Part shown: positions 19,343-29,434 of the stretch, piece by piece
Layout of the letters: each line of letters begins with the position of its first letter
Numbering within the stretch: the first letter of the stretch is position 1
Source: Wohlfahrtiimonas sp. G9077
GTDB taxonomy: Bacteria > Pseudomonadota > Gammaproteobacteria > Cardiobacteriales > Wohlfahrtiimonadaceae
Direction of reading: 5' to 3'
Length of the DNA: 64,000 nt
NCBI RefSeq assembly: GCF_002252155.1
Contig: NZ_NEFD01000001.1
Location: 310,001 to 374,000 of the forward strand
Program-made: the position numbers and the translations under genes
The notes under the pieces: generated by a model
Told to the model about the DNA's origin: nothing
The model's input: the letters and a program-made list of their open reading frames with translations, nothing else
The model's database searches: none

Positions 19343-20848
19343 ATGTATACATTTATAGGCAGCATCATTCTATTGGTCATCGGCTATTTGACGTATGGCA
19401 AATATGTCGAGAAGATCTTTGGCACCAAGGATCGCCCCACGCCTGCGTACACCAGCAGCGATGGCGTCGATTACGTTCCGATGAATACCACAAAAAATTC
19501 ACTCATTCAATTGTTGAACATCGCGGGTGTTGGTCCAATCTTTGGCCCAATCTTAGGCGCATTGTATGGTCCTGTGGCATTCATTTGGATTGTACTTGGC
19601 TGCATCTTTGCAGGCGGCGTGCATGATTACTTAACAGGCATGATCTCCATTCGTAACCGCGGTGCCCATTTACCTGAGTTGGCAGAAAAATTTTTAGGCA
19701 AAGCCATGCGCCACATTGTCAATGCATTTGCCCTATTATTATTGGTGCTCGTTGGCACCGTGTTTGTCTCAGCACCCGGCCAATTATTGTATGATTTAAT
19801 GGGCGGCAAAGTGGGCTTAGCCGTGATTGTGAGCGTTATTTTTGCTTACTATGTACTCGCAACGTTATTGCCCATTGATAAAATCATCGGCCGCTTTTAT
19901 CCATTCTTTGGTGCGCTTTTGGTGATCAGCGCCATCGGCATTGGCATTGGTTTGGTGGTGACAGGCCAAGCGGCGAACATTCCTGAAATCACATTAGACA
20001 ACATGCATCCAGGCGGCTTGGCCATTTTCCCACTGCTCTTTTTAACCATCTCTTGTGGCGCATTGTCCGGCTTTCATGCCACACAATCGCCCATCATTTC
20101 GCGCACCACGCAAAATGAAAAAGATGGCCGTAAAATCTTCTACGGCATGATGATTGCTGAAGGCATCATTGCAATGATTTGGGCAGCTGCTGCAATGGCG
20201 ATGTTCTATGAGCCCAATGCGCCCTTTGGTGCAGGTTTACAAGCAGTGTTAAAAGAAGGCGGTCCTGCTTTAGTGGTGAGTAAAGTTTCCATCACCATGC
20301 TTGGCGGCATTGGCGGTACTTTAGCCATTTTGGGCGTCATCATTTTACCGGTCACATCTGGCGACACCGCCTTTAGAAGTGCGCGCATGATCATTGCCGA
20401 TTACCTTAAAATATCGCAAAAAAGCATCTCTAAGCGTTTATGGATTGCTTTGCCGATGTTTGTCATCTCAGCGATTTTATTGCAATTAGACTTTAACATC
20501 TTATGGCGCTATTTCTCATGGGCGAACCAATCAACTGCAGTGATTGCCCTCTTTGTGGGTGCGATGTACCTTTACCTAGGCAATCGCAATTTCTGGGTGC
20601 CTTTGTTACCGGGCATCTTTATGTTGATGGCCACCACAACCTATATCCTTGAGCAACCGATCGGCTTTGGCTTGCCCTCACAAATCGCCATCATGGGCGC
20701 GTGTGTGATCTCTGTGATGCTCGTTGCCCTCTTCTTCTGGCAAGCAAAACGCCAAAAACCGATGGGCTTAAATCTAGAAGAGGATTTAACCGGTTGGGAT
20801 GGCACCATGAAAGAAGGTGGTTACGTCTTTAGCTGTAAAGGCAACTAA
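19343..20848 (+). CDS. CstA-family carbon-starvation transporter, short form
   Basis: A 501-residue multi-pass inner-membrane protein of the CstA family, whose studied members import pyruvate or peptides. The family blocks are clear: FGPILGALYGPVAFIWIVLGCIFAGGVHDY, the RNRGAHLPELAEKFLG loop, GALSGFHATQSPIISRT, and LPVTSGDTAFRSARMI. At about 500 residues it is the shorter form; CstA and BtsT have about 700. GGAGGGAGG precedes the ATG. It is divergent from the CyuA-like gene, suggesting linked use of the pyruvate product or the cysteine/serine substrate; this is inference. It ends in a strong terminator. Confidence 0.88.
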   Translation: MYTFIGSIILLVIGYLTYGKYVEKIFGTKDRPTPAYTSSDGVDYVPMNTTKNSLIQLLNIAGVGPIFGPILGALYGPVAFIWIVLGCIFAGGVHDYLTGMISIRNRGAHLPELAEKFLGKAMRHIVNAFALLLLVLVGTVFVSAPGQLLYDLMGGKVGLAVIVSVIFAYYVLATLLPIDKIIGRFYPFFGALLVISAIGIGIGLVVTGQAANIPEITLDNMHPGGLAIFPLLFLTISCGALSGFHATQSPIISRTTQNEKDGRKIFYGMMIAEGIIAMIWAAAAMAMFYEPNAPFGAGLQAVLKEGGPALVVSKVSITMLGGIGGTLAILGVIILPVTSGDTAFRSARMIIADYLKISQKSISKRLWIALPMFVISAILLQLDFNILWRYFSWANQSTAVIALFVGAMYLYLGNRNFWVPLLPGIFMLMATTTYILEQPIGFGLPSQIAIMGACVISVMLVALFFWQAKRQKPMGLNLEEDLTGWDGTMKEGGYVFSCKGN

Positions 20849-20863
20849 ACTCATTCATCATTG

Positions 20864-20888
20864 AAACGGCGCTCAGGCGCCGTTTTTT
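20864..20888 (+). terminator. Terminator after the CstA-family gene
   Basis: AAACGGCGC (20864-20872), TCAG loop, GCGCCGTTT (20877-20885), followed by Ts. Confidence 0.9.
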
Positions 20889-20952
20889 CATGCCGATTGC
20901 CCCAAAAATGGTATATAGTCGTGTTTTGATGCAGATTCAGCTAGGATAAAAC

Positions 20953-21840
20953 ATGATCGAACGCATTCATTTAGCCATTTTTCGCGCCATTGATCGAGAA
21001 GGCTCGCTTACGGGCGCGGCAAAATCACTCAATTTAACGCAATCGGCGTTGAGTCACACCATCAAAAAGCTTGAGCACCTTGTGGGCACTGAGCTTTGGG
21101 TTAAAGATGGGCGCACGCTTCGCTTAACAGAAGCCGGACAATATTTACAAGATCAAGCAAACCGCTTATTGCCCCAGCTTGAACGCGTGGATCACAACCT
21201 CAAAGGTTATGCGCGCCATGAGCTTGGCACACTGCACATTGGCATGGAGTGCCATCCGTGTTATCAATGGTTGCTCAGCATTGTTGATCCTTTTTTACAT
21301 GCCTATCCGGGCGTAGACATCGATGTTAAGCAACGCTTTAAATTTGGCGGGCTTGCGGCCATTTTTAATCATGACATTGATCTACTGATCACGCCTGATC
21401 CCTTTAACATGGCAAACATTATTTTTGAGCCGGTCTTTGAATATGAATTGGTGTTGGTGGTTCATCAAGATCATCCCCTTGTCGATGCGCCCTTTGCCAA
21501 ACCCACCGATCTTTTAACCGAAACTCTGTTCACTTATCCTGTCGAAAAAGCACGTTTAGATGTATTCAATCAATTTTTACTGCCCGCGGCCTGCATTCCG
21601 AAAGTGCACAAGCCCCTTGAAGATACAGAAATCATTTTACAGATGGTGGCCACACAGCGCGGCGTCACCACCATGCCAAGATGGCTCATTGATCGCTATC
21701 AAAAAAAATTCCCCATTCGACCCGTTCGTTTAGGTGAAGGAGGAATCTTTAAAAACATTCATGTGGGCTATCGCGCATTAGATCAGCACAATGCACATGT
21801 GCGCCGTTTCATTGAATTGGCCAAAGCCGCACCGCGTTAA
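20953..21840 (+). CDS. LysR-family regulator, MetR-like
   Basis: A 295-residue LysR-type activator. The helix-turn-helix is at residues 18-37 (LTGAAKSLNLTQSALSHTIK). The effector domain carries features specific to MetR, the homocysteine-responsive regulator of methionine genes: MECHPCYQWLL near residue 97, FTYPVEKARLDVFNQFLLPA near 195, and QMVATQRGVTTMPRWLI near 235. It is therefore probably a MetR orthologue or close paralogue, yet no metE, metF or glyA is beside it. Its stop codon is followed immediately by that of the convergent prc gene. Confidence 0.8.
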   Translation: MIERIHLAIFRAIDREGSLTGAAKSLNLTQSALSHTIKKLEHLVGTELWVKDGRTLRLTEAGQYLQDQANRLLPQLERVDHNLKGYARHELGTLHIGMECHPCYQWLLSIVDPFLHAYPGVDIDVKQRFKFGGLAAIFNHDIDLLITPDPFNMANIIFEPVFEYELVLVVHQDHPLVDAPFAKPTDLLTETLFTYPVEKARLDVFNQFLLPAACIPKVHKPLEDTEIILQMVATQRGVTTMPRWLIDRYQKKFPIRPVRLGEGGIFKNIHVGYRALDQHNAHVRRFIELAKAAPR

Positions 21841-23976
21841 TTATTTTGCCGCGGCTTTTTGCTGAATCAAATCAATGTAATCACTCATGATATTGACGCT
21901 TTCATCAAGCAACACATCCGGCGTTGTCTCTTTTAACAATTCTGTGTGCGTGCCATCTTCATTTTTGTATTGCTCTAACGTTAAGGGCTCAAGATGATAG
22001 AGTGCACGAATCTCATTGGCATTGTCAAAAGACTCTTTTTCTTGCGTTTTCAGCTCTTCACGGCGCTCATCTAAATTCAAGGACAACGTTTTAACATCCC
22101 AAAGTGCTTGAATTTTATCGCGCTGTGCTTGGAATATTTTTAACTTCTCATCGTTCATTAAGCGCTCATCATGGGCTTTTTGTAATGGCGCCACAAACTC
22201 TGTCAATGTTTCGGTCACTTTGAGATCTTTGGCTGCCGGAATTTTATCCCATGGCAACACATATTTCTCTTTCGCCTCGCCAATGTCTTGTGGATTGTAG
22301 ATTTGCGGCAACACAATGTCCGGCTCAACGCCTTTTTCCTGCGTGCTTTCACCATTGGCACGATAGAACATTGCAATCGTCACCTTACTTTGCCCCGGTT
22401 TATCCGCCTTTGCCAACCAGCCATCTAATGGCAATAAGGATTGCACGGTGCCCTTGCCAAAGGTGGTATTGCCCACAATTAAACCGCGCGCTTGATCCTG
22501 AATGCTGCCTGCAAAAATCTCACTTGCCGATGCACTCAAGCGATCGGTGATCACCATCAATGGGCCATCATAAATGGGCTTTTCATTGACGCTGTGGCGC
22601 GTTTCAATGGCACCATTGTAATTTTTCACCTGCACCACGGTTTTCTTTTCGGGAATAAATAGCGCGGATAAATTGATCACTTCCTCTAAAGAGCCGCCGC
22701 CATTGCCGCGAAGATCGATCACTAAACCATCGATATGCTCTTTTTCTTTCAATTCATTGACTAAACGCTTCATGTCACGCGTGGTGCTTCTGAACTCTTT
22801 TTCGCCCTCTTTGCTGCCCTCAAAATCACTGTAGAAAGTGGGCAACGTGATGACGCCAATTTTTTGTGTTTTGCCATCTTTTTCGATGGTTTTGACATCT
22901 GATTTCGCCGCTTGCTGCTCTAATTTCACTTTATCACGCACAATGCGCACAATTTTTTCAGGGCCTTTGCCTTTATTGCCAAGCACCTGTAAGCGGATCA
23001 CCGTGCCTTTTTGGCCGCGGATTTTATCCACCACATGATCTAAACGCATGCCCACAATGTCTAAAAACTCACCATCATCGCCTTGTGCCACGCCAATGAT
23101 CTGATCGCCCACCACCAATTGATTGCTTAAATCGGCAGGACCACCTGAAACAATCTCCATGATGGAAATGCCATCATCATCTTGACGAAGCACTGTGCCA
23201 ATCCCTTGCAAAGAGAGGCTCATGTTGATGTTAAAGTTTTCCATCGTGCGATGGGATAAATAACCTGAATGTGGATCAAAGGCAAGTGAGATGGCATTCA
23301 TATAGATTTCAAAAATGTCATCGGCATCCACCTGCATCAAGCGCTCATGACGCGATGCATAGCGTTTTTTTAACTTCGCTTTTGCCTCATCAAGGGTAAT
23401 CTCATCATCAGAGACAATAAGATTTAATAATTCATTTTTAATGCGCTGTACCCAAATGGCATTGAGCTCATCGGTTGATTTTGCAAAGGGCTCATCTTTA
23501 CGATTGATGAGAATCTCTTCATCGGTGGCAAAATCAAAATCACCGTCGATCAATTGCTCAATGGCGGTTTCGCGCTCATCGATGCGCTCGATCAAACGGT
23601 TGTACATTTCAAAAGGAAAGTGCAATTGCGCTTTCCTTAAGTAGTCATCAAACAAATACTTGTGCTGATTGAATTGATCAATGTCCGACTGCAAAAAGTA
23701 GACATGTTGTGGATCAAGGGAATTGAGATACAACGAATAGATGCGTTCAGAGAGCGCATCATTAATGGGCAATTGACCATATTGAAATTGCGCCATCGCC
23801 GCTGCATGCGCTGAACTGATGCGTTCAAAGCGCTTGTTTGACTGAATGTGCGGCAACTGCTTGTGCTCGATGGCACTCGATGGCATCACAGGTAATTCAC
23901 TCGCCTGTACAGAGCTAAAGAGCAATGCGGCGGCCAATGGCAGGATCATGCCCCATTTTGTTCGTTTCATCATCAT
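21841..23976 (-). CDS. prc: Tail-specific (carboxy-terminal processing) protease Prc
   Basis: A 711-residue periplasmic serine protease that trims or degrades proteins from hydrophobic C-termini and regulates peptidoglycan hydrolases. An N-terminal signal peptide (MILPLAAALLFSSVQA) is followed by an N-terminal helical domain, a PDZ domain near residues 235-325 (GIGTVLRQDDDGISIM, GDQIIGVAQ), the S41 core with the Ser in ITDRLSASASEIFAGS and the Lys in GNTTFGKGTVQSLLPL, and a C-terminal helical extension. Length and order match E. coli Prc. It is transcribed towards metR and followed upstream by serC on the same strand. Confidence 0.93.
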   Translation of the reverse strand: MMMKRTKWGMILPLAAALLFSSVQASELPVMPSSAIEHKQLPHIQSNKRFERISSAHAAAMAQFQYGQLPINDALSERIYSLYLNSLDPQHVYFLQSDIDQFNQHKYLFDDYLRKAQLHFPFEMYNRLIERIDERETAIEQLIDGDFDFATDEEILINRKDEPFAKSTDELNAIWVQRIKNELLNLIVSDDEITLDEAKAKLKKRYASRHERLMQVDADDIFEIYMNAISLAFDPHSGYLSHRTMENFNINMSLSLQGIGTVLRQDDDGISIMEIVSGGPADLSNQLVVGDQIIGVAQGDDGEFLDIVGMRLDHVVDKIRGQKGTVIRLQVLGNKGKGPEKIVRIVRDKVKLEQQAAKSDVKTIEKDGKTQKIGVITLPTFYSDFEGSKEGEKEFRSTTRDMKRLVNELKEKEHIDGLVIDLRGNGGGSLEEVINLSALFIPEKKTVVQVKNYNGAIETRHSVNEKPIYDGPLMVITDRLSASASEIFAGSIQDQARGLIVGNTTFGKGTVQSLLPLDGWLAKADKPGQSKVTIAMFYRANGESTQEKGVEPDIVLPQIYNPQDIGEAKEKYVLPWDKIPAAKDLKVTETLTEFVAPLQKAHDERLMNDEKLKIFQAQRDKIQALWDVKTLSLNLDERREELKTQEKESFDNANEIRALYHLEPLTLEQYKNEDGTHTELLKETTPDVLLDESVNIMSDYIDLIQQKAAAK

Positions 23977-24010
23977 ATCTTTTTGTCAACCCAAGTATTT
24001 GTTGTGTGAT

Positions 24011-25093
24011 TTAACCATACTGTTTTTCAAAGTCGGACATGAACTCACACAATGCACGCACACCTTCTAAAGGCAATGCATTGTAGATGCTCGCACGCAT
24101 CCCGCCGACTGAGCGATGGCCTTCTAAATTGATCAAGCCCTGTTCTTTTGCTTTCGCTAAGAAGATGGGATCTAATTCTGGATTTGCAATGGTAAATGGA
24201 ATATTCATGCGAGAACGTGCATCAATGGCCACAGGATTGTGATAAAAATCACTTTGATCAATCAAACCATACAACATCGCTGCTTTTTCAGCATTAATTT
24301 TCTCAATTGCCTCAACGCCGCCTTGTGCTTGCAACCATGTCAAAACAAGATCAATCATGTACAAAGAGAATGTGGGCGGTGTATTGATCATGGACATGTT
24401 TTTCGCTTGCACTTCATAGTTAAACACATCTGAAATTTTAGGATCCGCTTGACCCAATAAATCGTCACGCACAATCACCATCGTGACGCCAGATGGGCCA
24501 ATGTTCTTTTGTGCGCCAGCATAAATCAAACCAAACTGAGATACGTCAAAAGCGCGCGATAAAATGTTAGAACTCATGTCGGCAACGACAGGCGTATCGA
24601 CATTTGTCAAAGGCGCCTTAAATTCAACACCATTGATGGTTTCGTTGTCGCAATAATGAATAAATGCGCTGTCTTTAGAAAAGTTCAGCGCATTTAAATC
24701 GGGCAACGTGGTGAATTTTGTCTCTTTCGTACTCGCCACAAGGTTGATGTTGGCATGTTTTGCCATCGCCTTCATGGCTTTACCTGACCAAACACCCGTT
24801 TCAATGGCATCGATTTGGGTTTTATTCCCTAATATGTTCATGGGAATCATGGTGAACTGCGCAAAGCCACCACCTTGCAAAAACAATACTTTATAATTTT
24901 CAGGAATGTTCAGGAGCGCACGCATTTTGTTTTCGCAGTTTCTCATCACTGCCTCAAACTCCTTGCTGCGGTGGGAGACTTCCATCACCGATGCACCTAA
25001 TCCATGCCAATTTAACAATTCTGCCTGGGCTTGTTTTAATACTGACTCAGGTAAAGTAGAGGGTCCTGCACAAAAGTTGTAATTACGTTCCAT
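24011..25093 (-). CDS. serC: Phosphoserine aminotransferase
   Basis: A PLP enzyme of serine and pyridoxine synthesis converting 3-phosphohydroxypyruvate to phosphoserine. 360 residues with close agreement to E. coli SerC: NFCAGPSTLP, VMEVSHRSKEF, LFLQGGGFAQF, and the cofactor lysine Lys196 in YAGAQKNIGPSG, ending GHRSVGGMRASIYNALPLEG. The start is set at the ATG at 25093, two codons inside an alternative TTG. It is divergent from clpP across about 180 bases and lies upstream of prc on the same strand. Confidence 0.96.
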   Translation of the reverse strand: MERNYNFCAGPSTLPESVLKQAQAELLNWHGLGASVMEVSHRSKEFEAVMRNCENKMRALLNIPENYKVLFLQGGGFAQFTMIPMNILGNKTQIDAIETGVWSGKAMKAMAKHANINLVASTKETKFTTLPDLNALNFSKDSAFIHYCDNETINGVEFKAPLTNVDTPVVADMSSNILSRAFDVSQFGLIYAGAQKNIGPSGVTMVIVRDDLLGQADPKISDVFNYEVQAKNMSMINTPPTFSLYMIDLVLTWLQAQGGVEAIEKINAEKAAMLYGLIDQSDFYHNPVAIDARSRMNIPFTIANPELDPIFLAKAKEQGLINLEGHRSVGGMRASIYNALPLEGVRALCEFMSDFEKQYG

Positions 25094-25220
25094 TTTCAAT
25101 CCATAATTTAAAATGTATGAGCAAGGCTACACTATACCAAATTTTTTCTAAAATGGAGTCTTTCCTCGTGGCTAAAATCTATGCCTAGAATTGCCTTTTC
25201 AATATTTGACATAGGATTTT

Positions 25221-25240
25221 AGAAAGCTTTCTGCTAGAAT
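25221..25240 (+). promoter_or_regulatory. Candidate clpP promoter with overlapping palindrome
   Basis: TGCTAGAAT gives an extended -10 box (TAGAAT at 25235-25240). Immediately upstream is the perfect 12-base palindrome AGAAAGCTTTCT (25221-25232). A TTGACA at 25206-25211 is too far (23 bases) for a standard spacer. No clear heat-shock promoter is visible. Confidence 0.4.
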
Positions 25241-25277
25241 TAGTGGCTTATTTTTAAATTCGGTCATGAGGATTCTA

Positions 25278-25886
25278 ATGTCTTTTAATAATGATATTCA
25301 CAACCTAAACTTAGTGCCAATGGTTGTAGAACAATCGGCTCGTGGCGAGCGCGCATTTGATATTTACTCTCGCCTTTTGAAAGATCGCGTGATCTTTTTA
25401 GTGGGACCTGTAGATGACTATAGCGCCAACCTAGTTGTGGCTCAAATGCTATTTTTAGAAGCAGAAAACCCTGATCGTGACATCCATTTATACATCAACT
25501 CACCCGGTGGCTCTGTGACGGCAGGCATGTCCATTTATGACACCATGCAGTTCATTAAACCGGATGTTTCCACCATGTGTATTGGCCAAGCATGCAGCAT
25601 GGGCGCCTTTTTATTAACCGCAGGCGCAGAAGGCAAACGTCTATCTTTGCCAAATTCACGCATCATGATTCATCAGCCACTTGGCGGTTATCAAGGTCAA
25701 GCCAGCGACATCGAAATTCACACCAAAGAGATGTTGTTCATTAAAGATCGCTTAAACCGCATCATGGCGCAACACACCAAACAACCTTTGAAAAAAATTG
25801 TGAAAGACACAGACCGCGATAACTTTATGAGCGCCGAAGAAGCAAAAAAATATGGCATCATCGACTCTGTCATCTCTCACCGTTAA
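25278..25886 (+). CDS. clpP: ATP-dependent Clp protease proteolytic subunit
   Basis: The peptidase that forms the degradation chamber with ClpX or ClpA. 202 residues; the catalytic triad is Ser107 ([11 protein letters not shown]), His132 (MIHQPLGG) and Asp181 (KDTDRDNF). The start at 25278 is chosen over the ATG at 25266 because GAGG lies just before it and the normal short propeptide (before about residue 12) results. It is followed by clpX after 19 bases. The trigger factor gene tig, the usual upstream neighbour, is not here; serC is. Confidence 0.97.
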   Translation: MSFNNDIHNLNLVPMVVEQSARGERAFDIYSRLLKDRVIFLVGPVDDYSANLVVAQMLFLEAENPDRDIHLYINSPGGSVTAGMSIYDTMQFIKPDVSTMCIGQACSMGAFLLTAGAEGKRLSLPNSRIMIHQPLGGYQGQASDIEIHTKEMLFIKDRLNRIMAQHTKQPLKKIVKDTDRDNFMSAEEAKKYGIIDSVISHR

Positions 25887-25905
25887 TTAATAAAGACTCA
25901 ATTTT

Positions 25906-27204
25906 ATGACTGATACTCCAAAGAAAAAAGGCAAAATATTGCGCTGTTCGTTTTGTGATAAGTCACAAGATGAAGTGCAAAAACTCATTGCTGGCCCGAA
26001 CGTTTACATCTGTAATGAATGCATCGCGCTCTGTGGCGATCTCATCACGGATGACATGGTGGCAGAACACACCAAAAAACCTTTACCCAAACCCAAAGCA
26101 CTCTTTGAAGCTTTAAACGAATATGTGATTGGCCAAGATTTGGCGAAAAAAACATTGAGCGTTGCGGTGTATAACCACTACAAACGTTTAGAGTCTAAAA
26201 CAGTGCGCTCGGATGTTGAACTCACCAAAAGTAATATTTTGCTGATTGGCCCCACTGGTTCTGGTAAAACTTTATTGGCAGAAACGTTGGCAAAAATGTT
26301 AGATGTGCCCTTTGCCATTGCCGATGCCACAACGCTAACAGAAGCAGGTTACGTGGGCGAAGATGTGGAAAACATCGTCCAACGCTTATTGCAAAATGCG
26401 AACTTTGATGTAGAACGCGCACAAACGGGCATCATTTATATCGATGAGATCGATAAAATCACCCGCCGCAGCGACAATCCATCCATTACCCGTGATGTTT
26501 CCGGTGAAGGCGTCCAACAAGCCTTATTAAAAATCATCGAAGGCACCGTTGCTGCGGTATCACCACAAGGTGGCCGCAAGCATCCGAATGCTGAGCTCAT
26601 CAATGTCGATACGCGCAACATCCTCTTCATTTGTGGCGGTGCATTTGCCGGCTTAGATAAAATCATCAACATGCGCCAAAACAAAGGCGGCATCGGTTTT
26701 AGCGCTGAGCTTAAAAAATCGGATGAAGAGCGCACACTCTCTGAACTCTTTGCCCAAGTGGAATCAGAAGATTTGATCAAATTTGGTTTGATCCCTGAAT
26801 TCATTGGCCGTTTACCAGTTGTGGCAACGTTAGAAGAGTTGGATGAAGCTGCCTTAATCAATATCTTAACGAAACCTAAAAATGCCATTGTTAAGCAATT
26901 TGAATATCTCTTTGCGTCTGACAATGTGACATTAGAGTTTACTGAGGAAGGTTTAAAAGCGATCGCTGAATTGGCCATTGCCCGCAAATTAGGCGCGCGC
27001 GGCTTACGCAGCATCATTGAATCGACCCTTTTAGACACCATGTTTGAAATCCCATCGGAAGAGAATGTGGCAAAAGTCATCATCGACCGCCCACAGATCA
27101 TTGATCGTGTGCCACCGATGATTGAATACACACTACCGGCTACGGAAGCCAAAAAACCTGCAAAGCGCACCTCGAAGCGCTCAAAGGCTGAACAAACGTC
27201 ATGA
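25906..27204 (+). CDS. clpX: Clp protease ATP-binding subunit ClpX
   Basis: The AAA+ unfoldase that feeds substrates to ClpP. 432 residues: zinc-binding domain with Cys14, Cys17, Cys36, Cys39; Walker A GPTGSGKT at 115-122; [16 protein letters not shown] pore-loop region; Walker [11 protein letters not shown]; the IGF loop that docks ClpP (GGIGFSAE); sensor 2 [10 protein letters not shown]. The C-terminus has a short basic extension. The stop codon overlaps the rnt start (ATGA), so RNase T is probably coupled to it. Confidence 0.97.
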   Translation: MTDTPKKKGKILRCSFCDKSQDEVQKLIAGPNVYICNECIALCGDLITDDMVAEHTKKPLPKPKALFEALNEYVIGQDLAKKTLSVAVYNHYKRLESKTVRSDVELTKSNILLIGPTGSGKTLLAETLAKMLDVPFAIADATTLTEAGYVGEDVENIVQRLLQNANFDVERAQTGIIYIDEIDKITRRSDNPSITRDVSGEGVQQALLKIIEGTVAAVSPQGGRKHPNAELINVDTRNILFICGGAFAGLDKIINMRQNKGGIGFSAELKKSDEERTLSELFAQVESEDLIKFGLIPEFIGRLPVVATLEELDEAALINILTKPKNAIVKQFEYLFASDNVTLEFTEEGLKAIAELAIARKLGARGLRSIIESTLLDTMFEIPSEENVAKVIIDRPQIIDRVPPMIEYTLPATEAKKPAKRTSKRSKAEQTS

Positions 27205-27845
27205 GTGATCAATTAAGTCATCCGCCCTTAATGTCATTGCGCTTTAGGGGCTTTTTACCTGTTGTTGTCGATGTTGAAACAGGCGGTTTAAACCCGAAAA
27301 AAGATGCGTTGCTTGAAATTGCAGCCGTATTTTTAGACATCGATGACAATGGCATGATGAAAACCACTCATCATGTCTCCACCCACATTGAACCGGCACC
27401 GAATCTAGGCATCAATCCTGAATCCATGAAGATCAACGGCATTAAGTTAGACAATCCGTTTCGCATGGCGATTCCTGAAAAAGAGGCGCTCACCCGCGTT
27501 TTTACAGCAGTGCGCGAAGAGGTTCGTCGCCAAGGTTGTACACGTGCCATTTTAATTGGCCACAATGCGCATTTTGACTTAGCCTTTTTAAATGCGGCCA
27601 TTGAACGCTGTGACATCAAACGCTCACCGTTTCACCCATTTTCTGTGTTAGATACTGCAAGTTTAAGTGCACTGGCCTTTGGGCAAACGGTGCTTGCAAA
27701 ATCAGCCATTGCCGCCGGCATGACATGGGATGCAGCCGATGCTCACTCTGCCCTCTACGATACTCAGCAAACGGCAGAATTATTCTGTAAAATTGTCAAC
27801 ATGTGGCAAACACACATTGGCTTTGATTTACATTCCGTTCTATAA
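27201..27845 (+). CDS. rnt: Ribonuclease T
   Basis: A DEDDh 3'-5' exoribonuclease that removes the CCA-end nucleotide and finishes small stable RNAs. 214 residues: [15 protein letters not shown] with Asp24 and Glu26, [14 protein letters not shown], the [14 protein letters not shown] block, and [13 protein letters not shown] with the catalytic His and Asp. The match to the E. coli enzyme is close along the length. It is the third gene of the clpP-clpX-rnt-gshA-alx run; 11 bases separate it from gshA. Confidence 0.95.
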   Translation: MSDQLSHPPLMSLRFRGFLPVVVDVETGGLNPKKDALLEIAAVFLDIDDNGMMKTTHHVSTHIEPAPNLGINPESMKINGIKLDNPFRMAIPEKEALTRVFTAVREEVRRQGCTRAILIGHNAHFDLAFLNAAIERCDIKRSPFHPFSVLDTASLSALAFGQTVLAKSAIAAGMTWDAADAHSALYDTQQTAELFCKIVNMWQTHIGFDLHSVL

Positions 27846-27856
27846 AAGGATCGATT

Positions 27857-29419
27857 ATGTTTAAAATGCTCTCCAAATCTTTAAACGACCATCTCAAAAC
27901 ATTAGGTGCTAAGGCCGAAGGCATCAAACATGTGACGATGGGCTTAGAACGAGAAGGTTTGCGTGTCAATGAGCAAGGCCTGTTGAGCCAAGCGCCGCAT
28001 CCGCGTGCCCTTGGTTCAGCATTGACAAACCCCAACATCACCACAGATTTTGCGGAAAATTTGTTGGAGTTTGTCACCAATGTGTATCACTCCCCTGAAG
28101 ATCTCTATCAAGCGCTCGATGAAATCCAAGCCTACACCGCCGAATGCTTAGACCATGAAGTGGTGTGGCCAGATTCCATGCCACCAACCATCAACAATGT
28201 TGATGACATTCCGATTGCTCAATATGGCACATCAAATGCTGCAAAAATGAAAACGCTGTACCGCACCGGTCTTGCCCATCGTTATGGCAAGATGATGCAA
28301 ACGATTGCAGGCATTCATTTTAACTTCTCATTGAGTGATGAGTTTTTTGCCAATTGGCAAGCGGCGCTGGGCAATACGCAATCTCTTCAAGATTTTAAAT
28401 CAGAACGCTATTTGCATTTAATGCGCTCAGTGTCACGTTTTGGGTTTTTAGTGCCCTATTTCTTTGGCGCATCTCCTGTGATGCCCAAAACCTTCTTACA
28501 AGAAGGCAGTCATCACCCATTTGAAGCCTTTGATGAAGAGACTGTGTATCTTAAAAATGCCACCTCGCTTCGTTTATCAGACATTGGCTATAGCAACAAC
28601 AAATGTAAATTCACGGTTTCGTTTAACTCATTGACCGATTACATTCGTGACATTGAGCGCGCAGTTTTAACGCCATGCGATAAAGTTTCCCACATTCCCA
28701 CGAAAAAAGATGGTCAATATTTTCAGATCAATAATCACATTCTACAGATCGAAAATGAATACTATGCCAGCATTCGCCCAAAACAGGTGCTGAAAAATGG
28801 CGAAACATTACTGAGCGCCTTAAAAACACGTGGCATTGAGTATGTGGAACTGCGCACAGTGGACATCATGCCAAGCGTCGCGACCGGCATTTCTGTGGAA
28901 ACCATCCGTTTTTTACAAGCCTTTTTAACCACGTGCTTACTGTCTGATGCTTTACCGCTCAGTTATGATGAGTACGAAGAAAACCGTAAGAATTTAGCCA
29001 AAGTGGCTGCCAATGGCCGCCAAGATGATTTGATGCTCAATTTATCTGGCCACGATTATCCACTCAAAGATTTACTGCGCTTTACTTTAGATTGGATTCG
29101 TCCTGTGGCTGAAATTTTAGGTGCGCCATATGTGGCCACTTTGTCCCCTTTGAAAAAAATGATTCAATCCAGCCAATTAACGCCCTCCGCAAAGCTCATC
29201 GAATCATTGCAAGCAACCGATTTAAACTACAATGCATATTGCATTGATAAAGCGATGGATTACAAACGTCATTACTTAACCGATCACAAGCTAACGGAGG
29301 CACAACGCGAACGATTTAAAACCCTCGCTCAAGACAGCATCGCTCGTCAAGAAGTGTTAGAGGCTGAACCTCAAATCGATTTTGATGAGTATTTAGCAAA
29401 TTATTTTAAATCCATTTAA
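27857..29419 (+). CDS. gshA: Glutamate-cysteine ligase
   Basis: Makes gamma-glutamylcysteine, the first and rate-limiting step of glutathione synthesis. 520 residues of the gammaproteobacterial type: MGLEREGLRVNEQG, TDFAENLLEFVT, the AGIHFNFSLSD region, RYLHLMRSVSRFG, and YVELRTVDIMP. AAAAGGATCG precedes the ATG. gshB is not in the window. It lies in a run of closely spaced genes behind clpPX-rnt. Confidence 0.96.
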   Translation: MFKMLSKSLNDHLKTLGAKAEGIKHVTMGLEREGLRVNEQGLLSQAPHPRALGSALTNPNITTDFAENLLEFVTNVYHSPEDLYQALDEIQAYTAECLDHEVVWPDSMPPTINNVDDIPIAQYGTSNAAKMKTLYRTGLAHRYGKMMQTIAGIHFNFSLSDEFFANWQAALGNTQSLQDFKSERYLHLMRSVSRFGFLVPYFFGASPVMPKTFLQEGSHHPFEAFDEETVYLKNATSLRLSDIGYSNNKCKFTVSFNSLTDYIRDIERAVLTPCDKVSHIPTKKDGQYFQINNHILQIENEYYASIRPKQVLKNGETLLSALKTRGIEYVELRTVDIMPSVATGISVETIRFLQAFLTTCLLSDALPLSYDEYEENRKNLAKVAANGRQDDLMLNLSGHDYPLKDLLRFTLDWIRPVAEILGAPYVATLSPLKKMIQSSQLTPSAKLIESLQATDLNYNAYCIDKAMDYKRHYLTDHKLTEAQRERFKTLAQDSIARQEVLEAEPQIDFDEYLANYFKSI

Positions 29420-29434
29420 GGACGTTTTCCCACC

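Noticed and set aside
20870-20952. MetR binding site upstream of the MetR-like gene
   Set aside because: No TGAA-N5-TTCA pattern was found in the interval; only the terminator of the preceding gene is clear.
26436-27212. A 258-codon open frame antisense to clpX
   Set aside because: It lies wholly over a clear clpX coding sequence, has a low-complexity Ser/Arg/Met-rich translation and no family features; it is a shadow frame.
29420-29434. Manganese/pH riboswitch before alx
   Set aside because: The gap to gshA is 15 bases, too short for any riboswitch.
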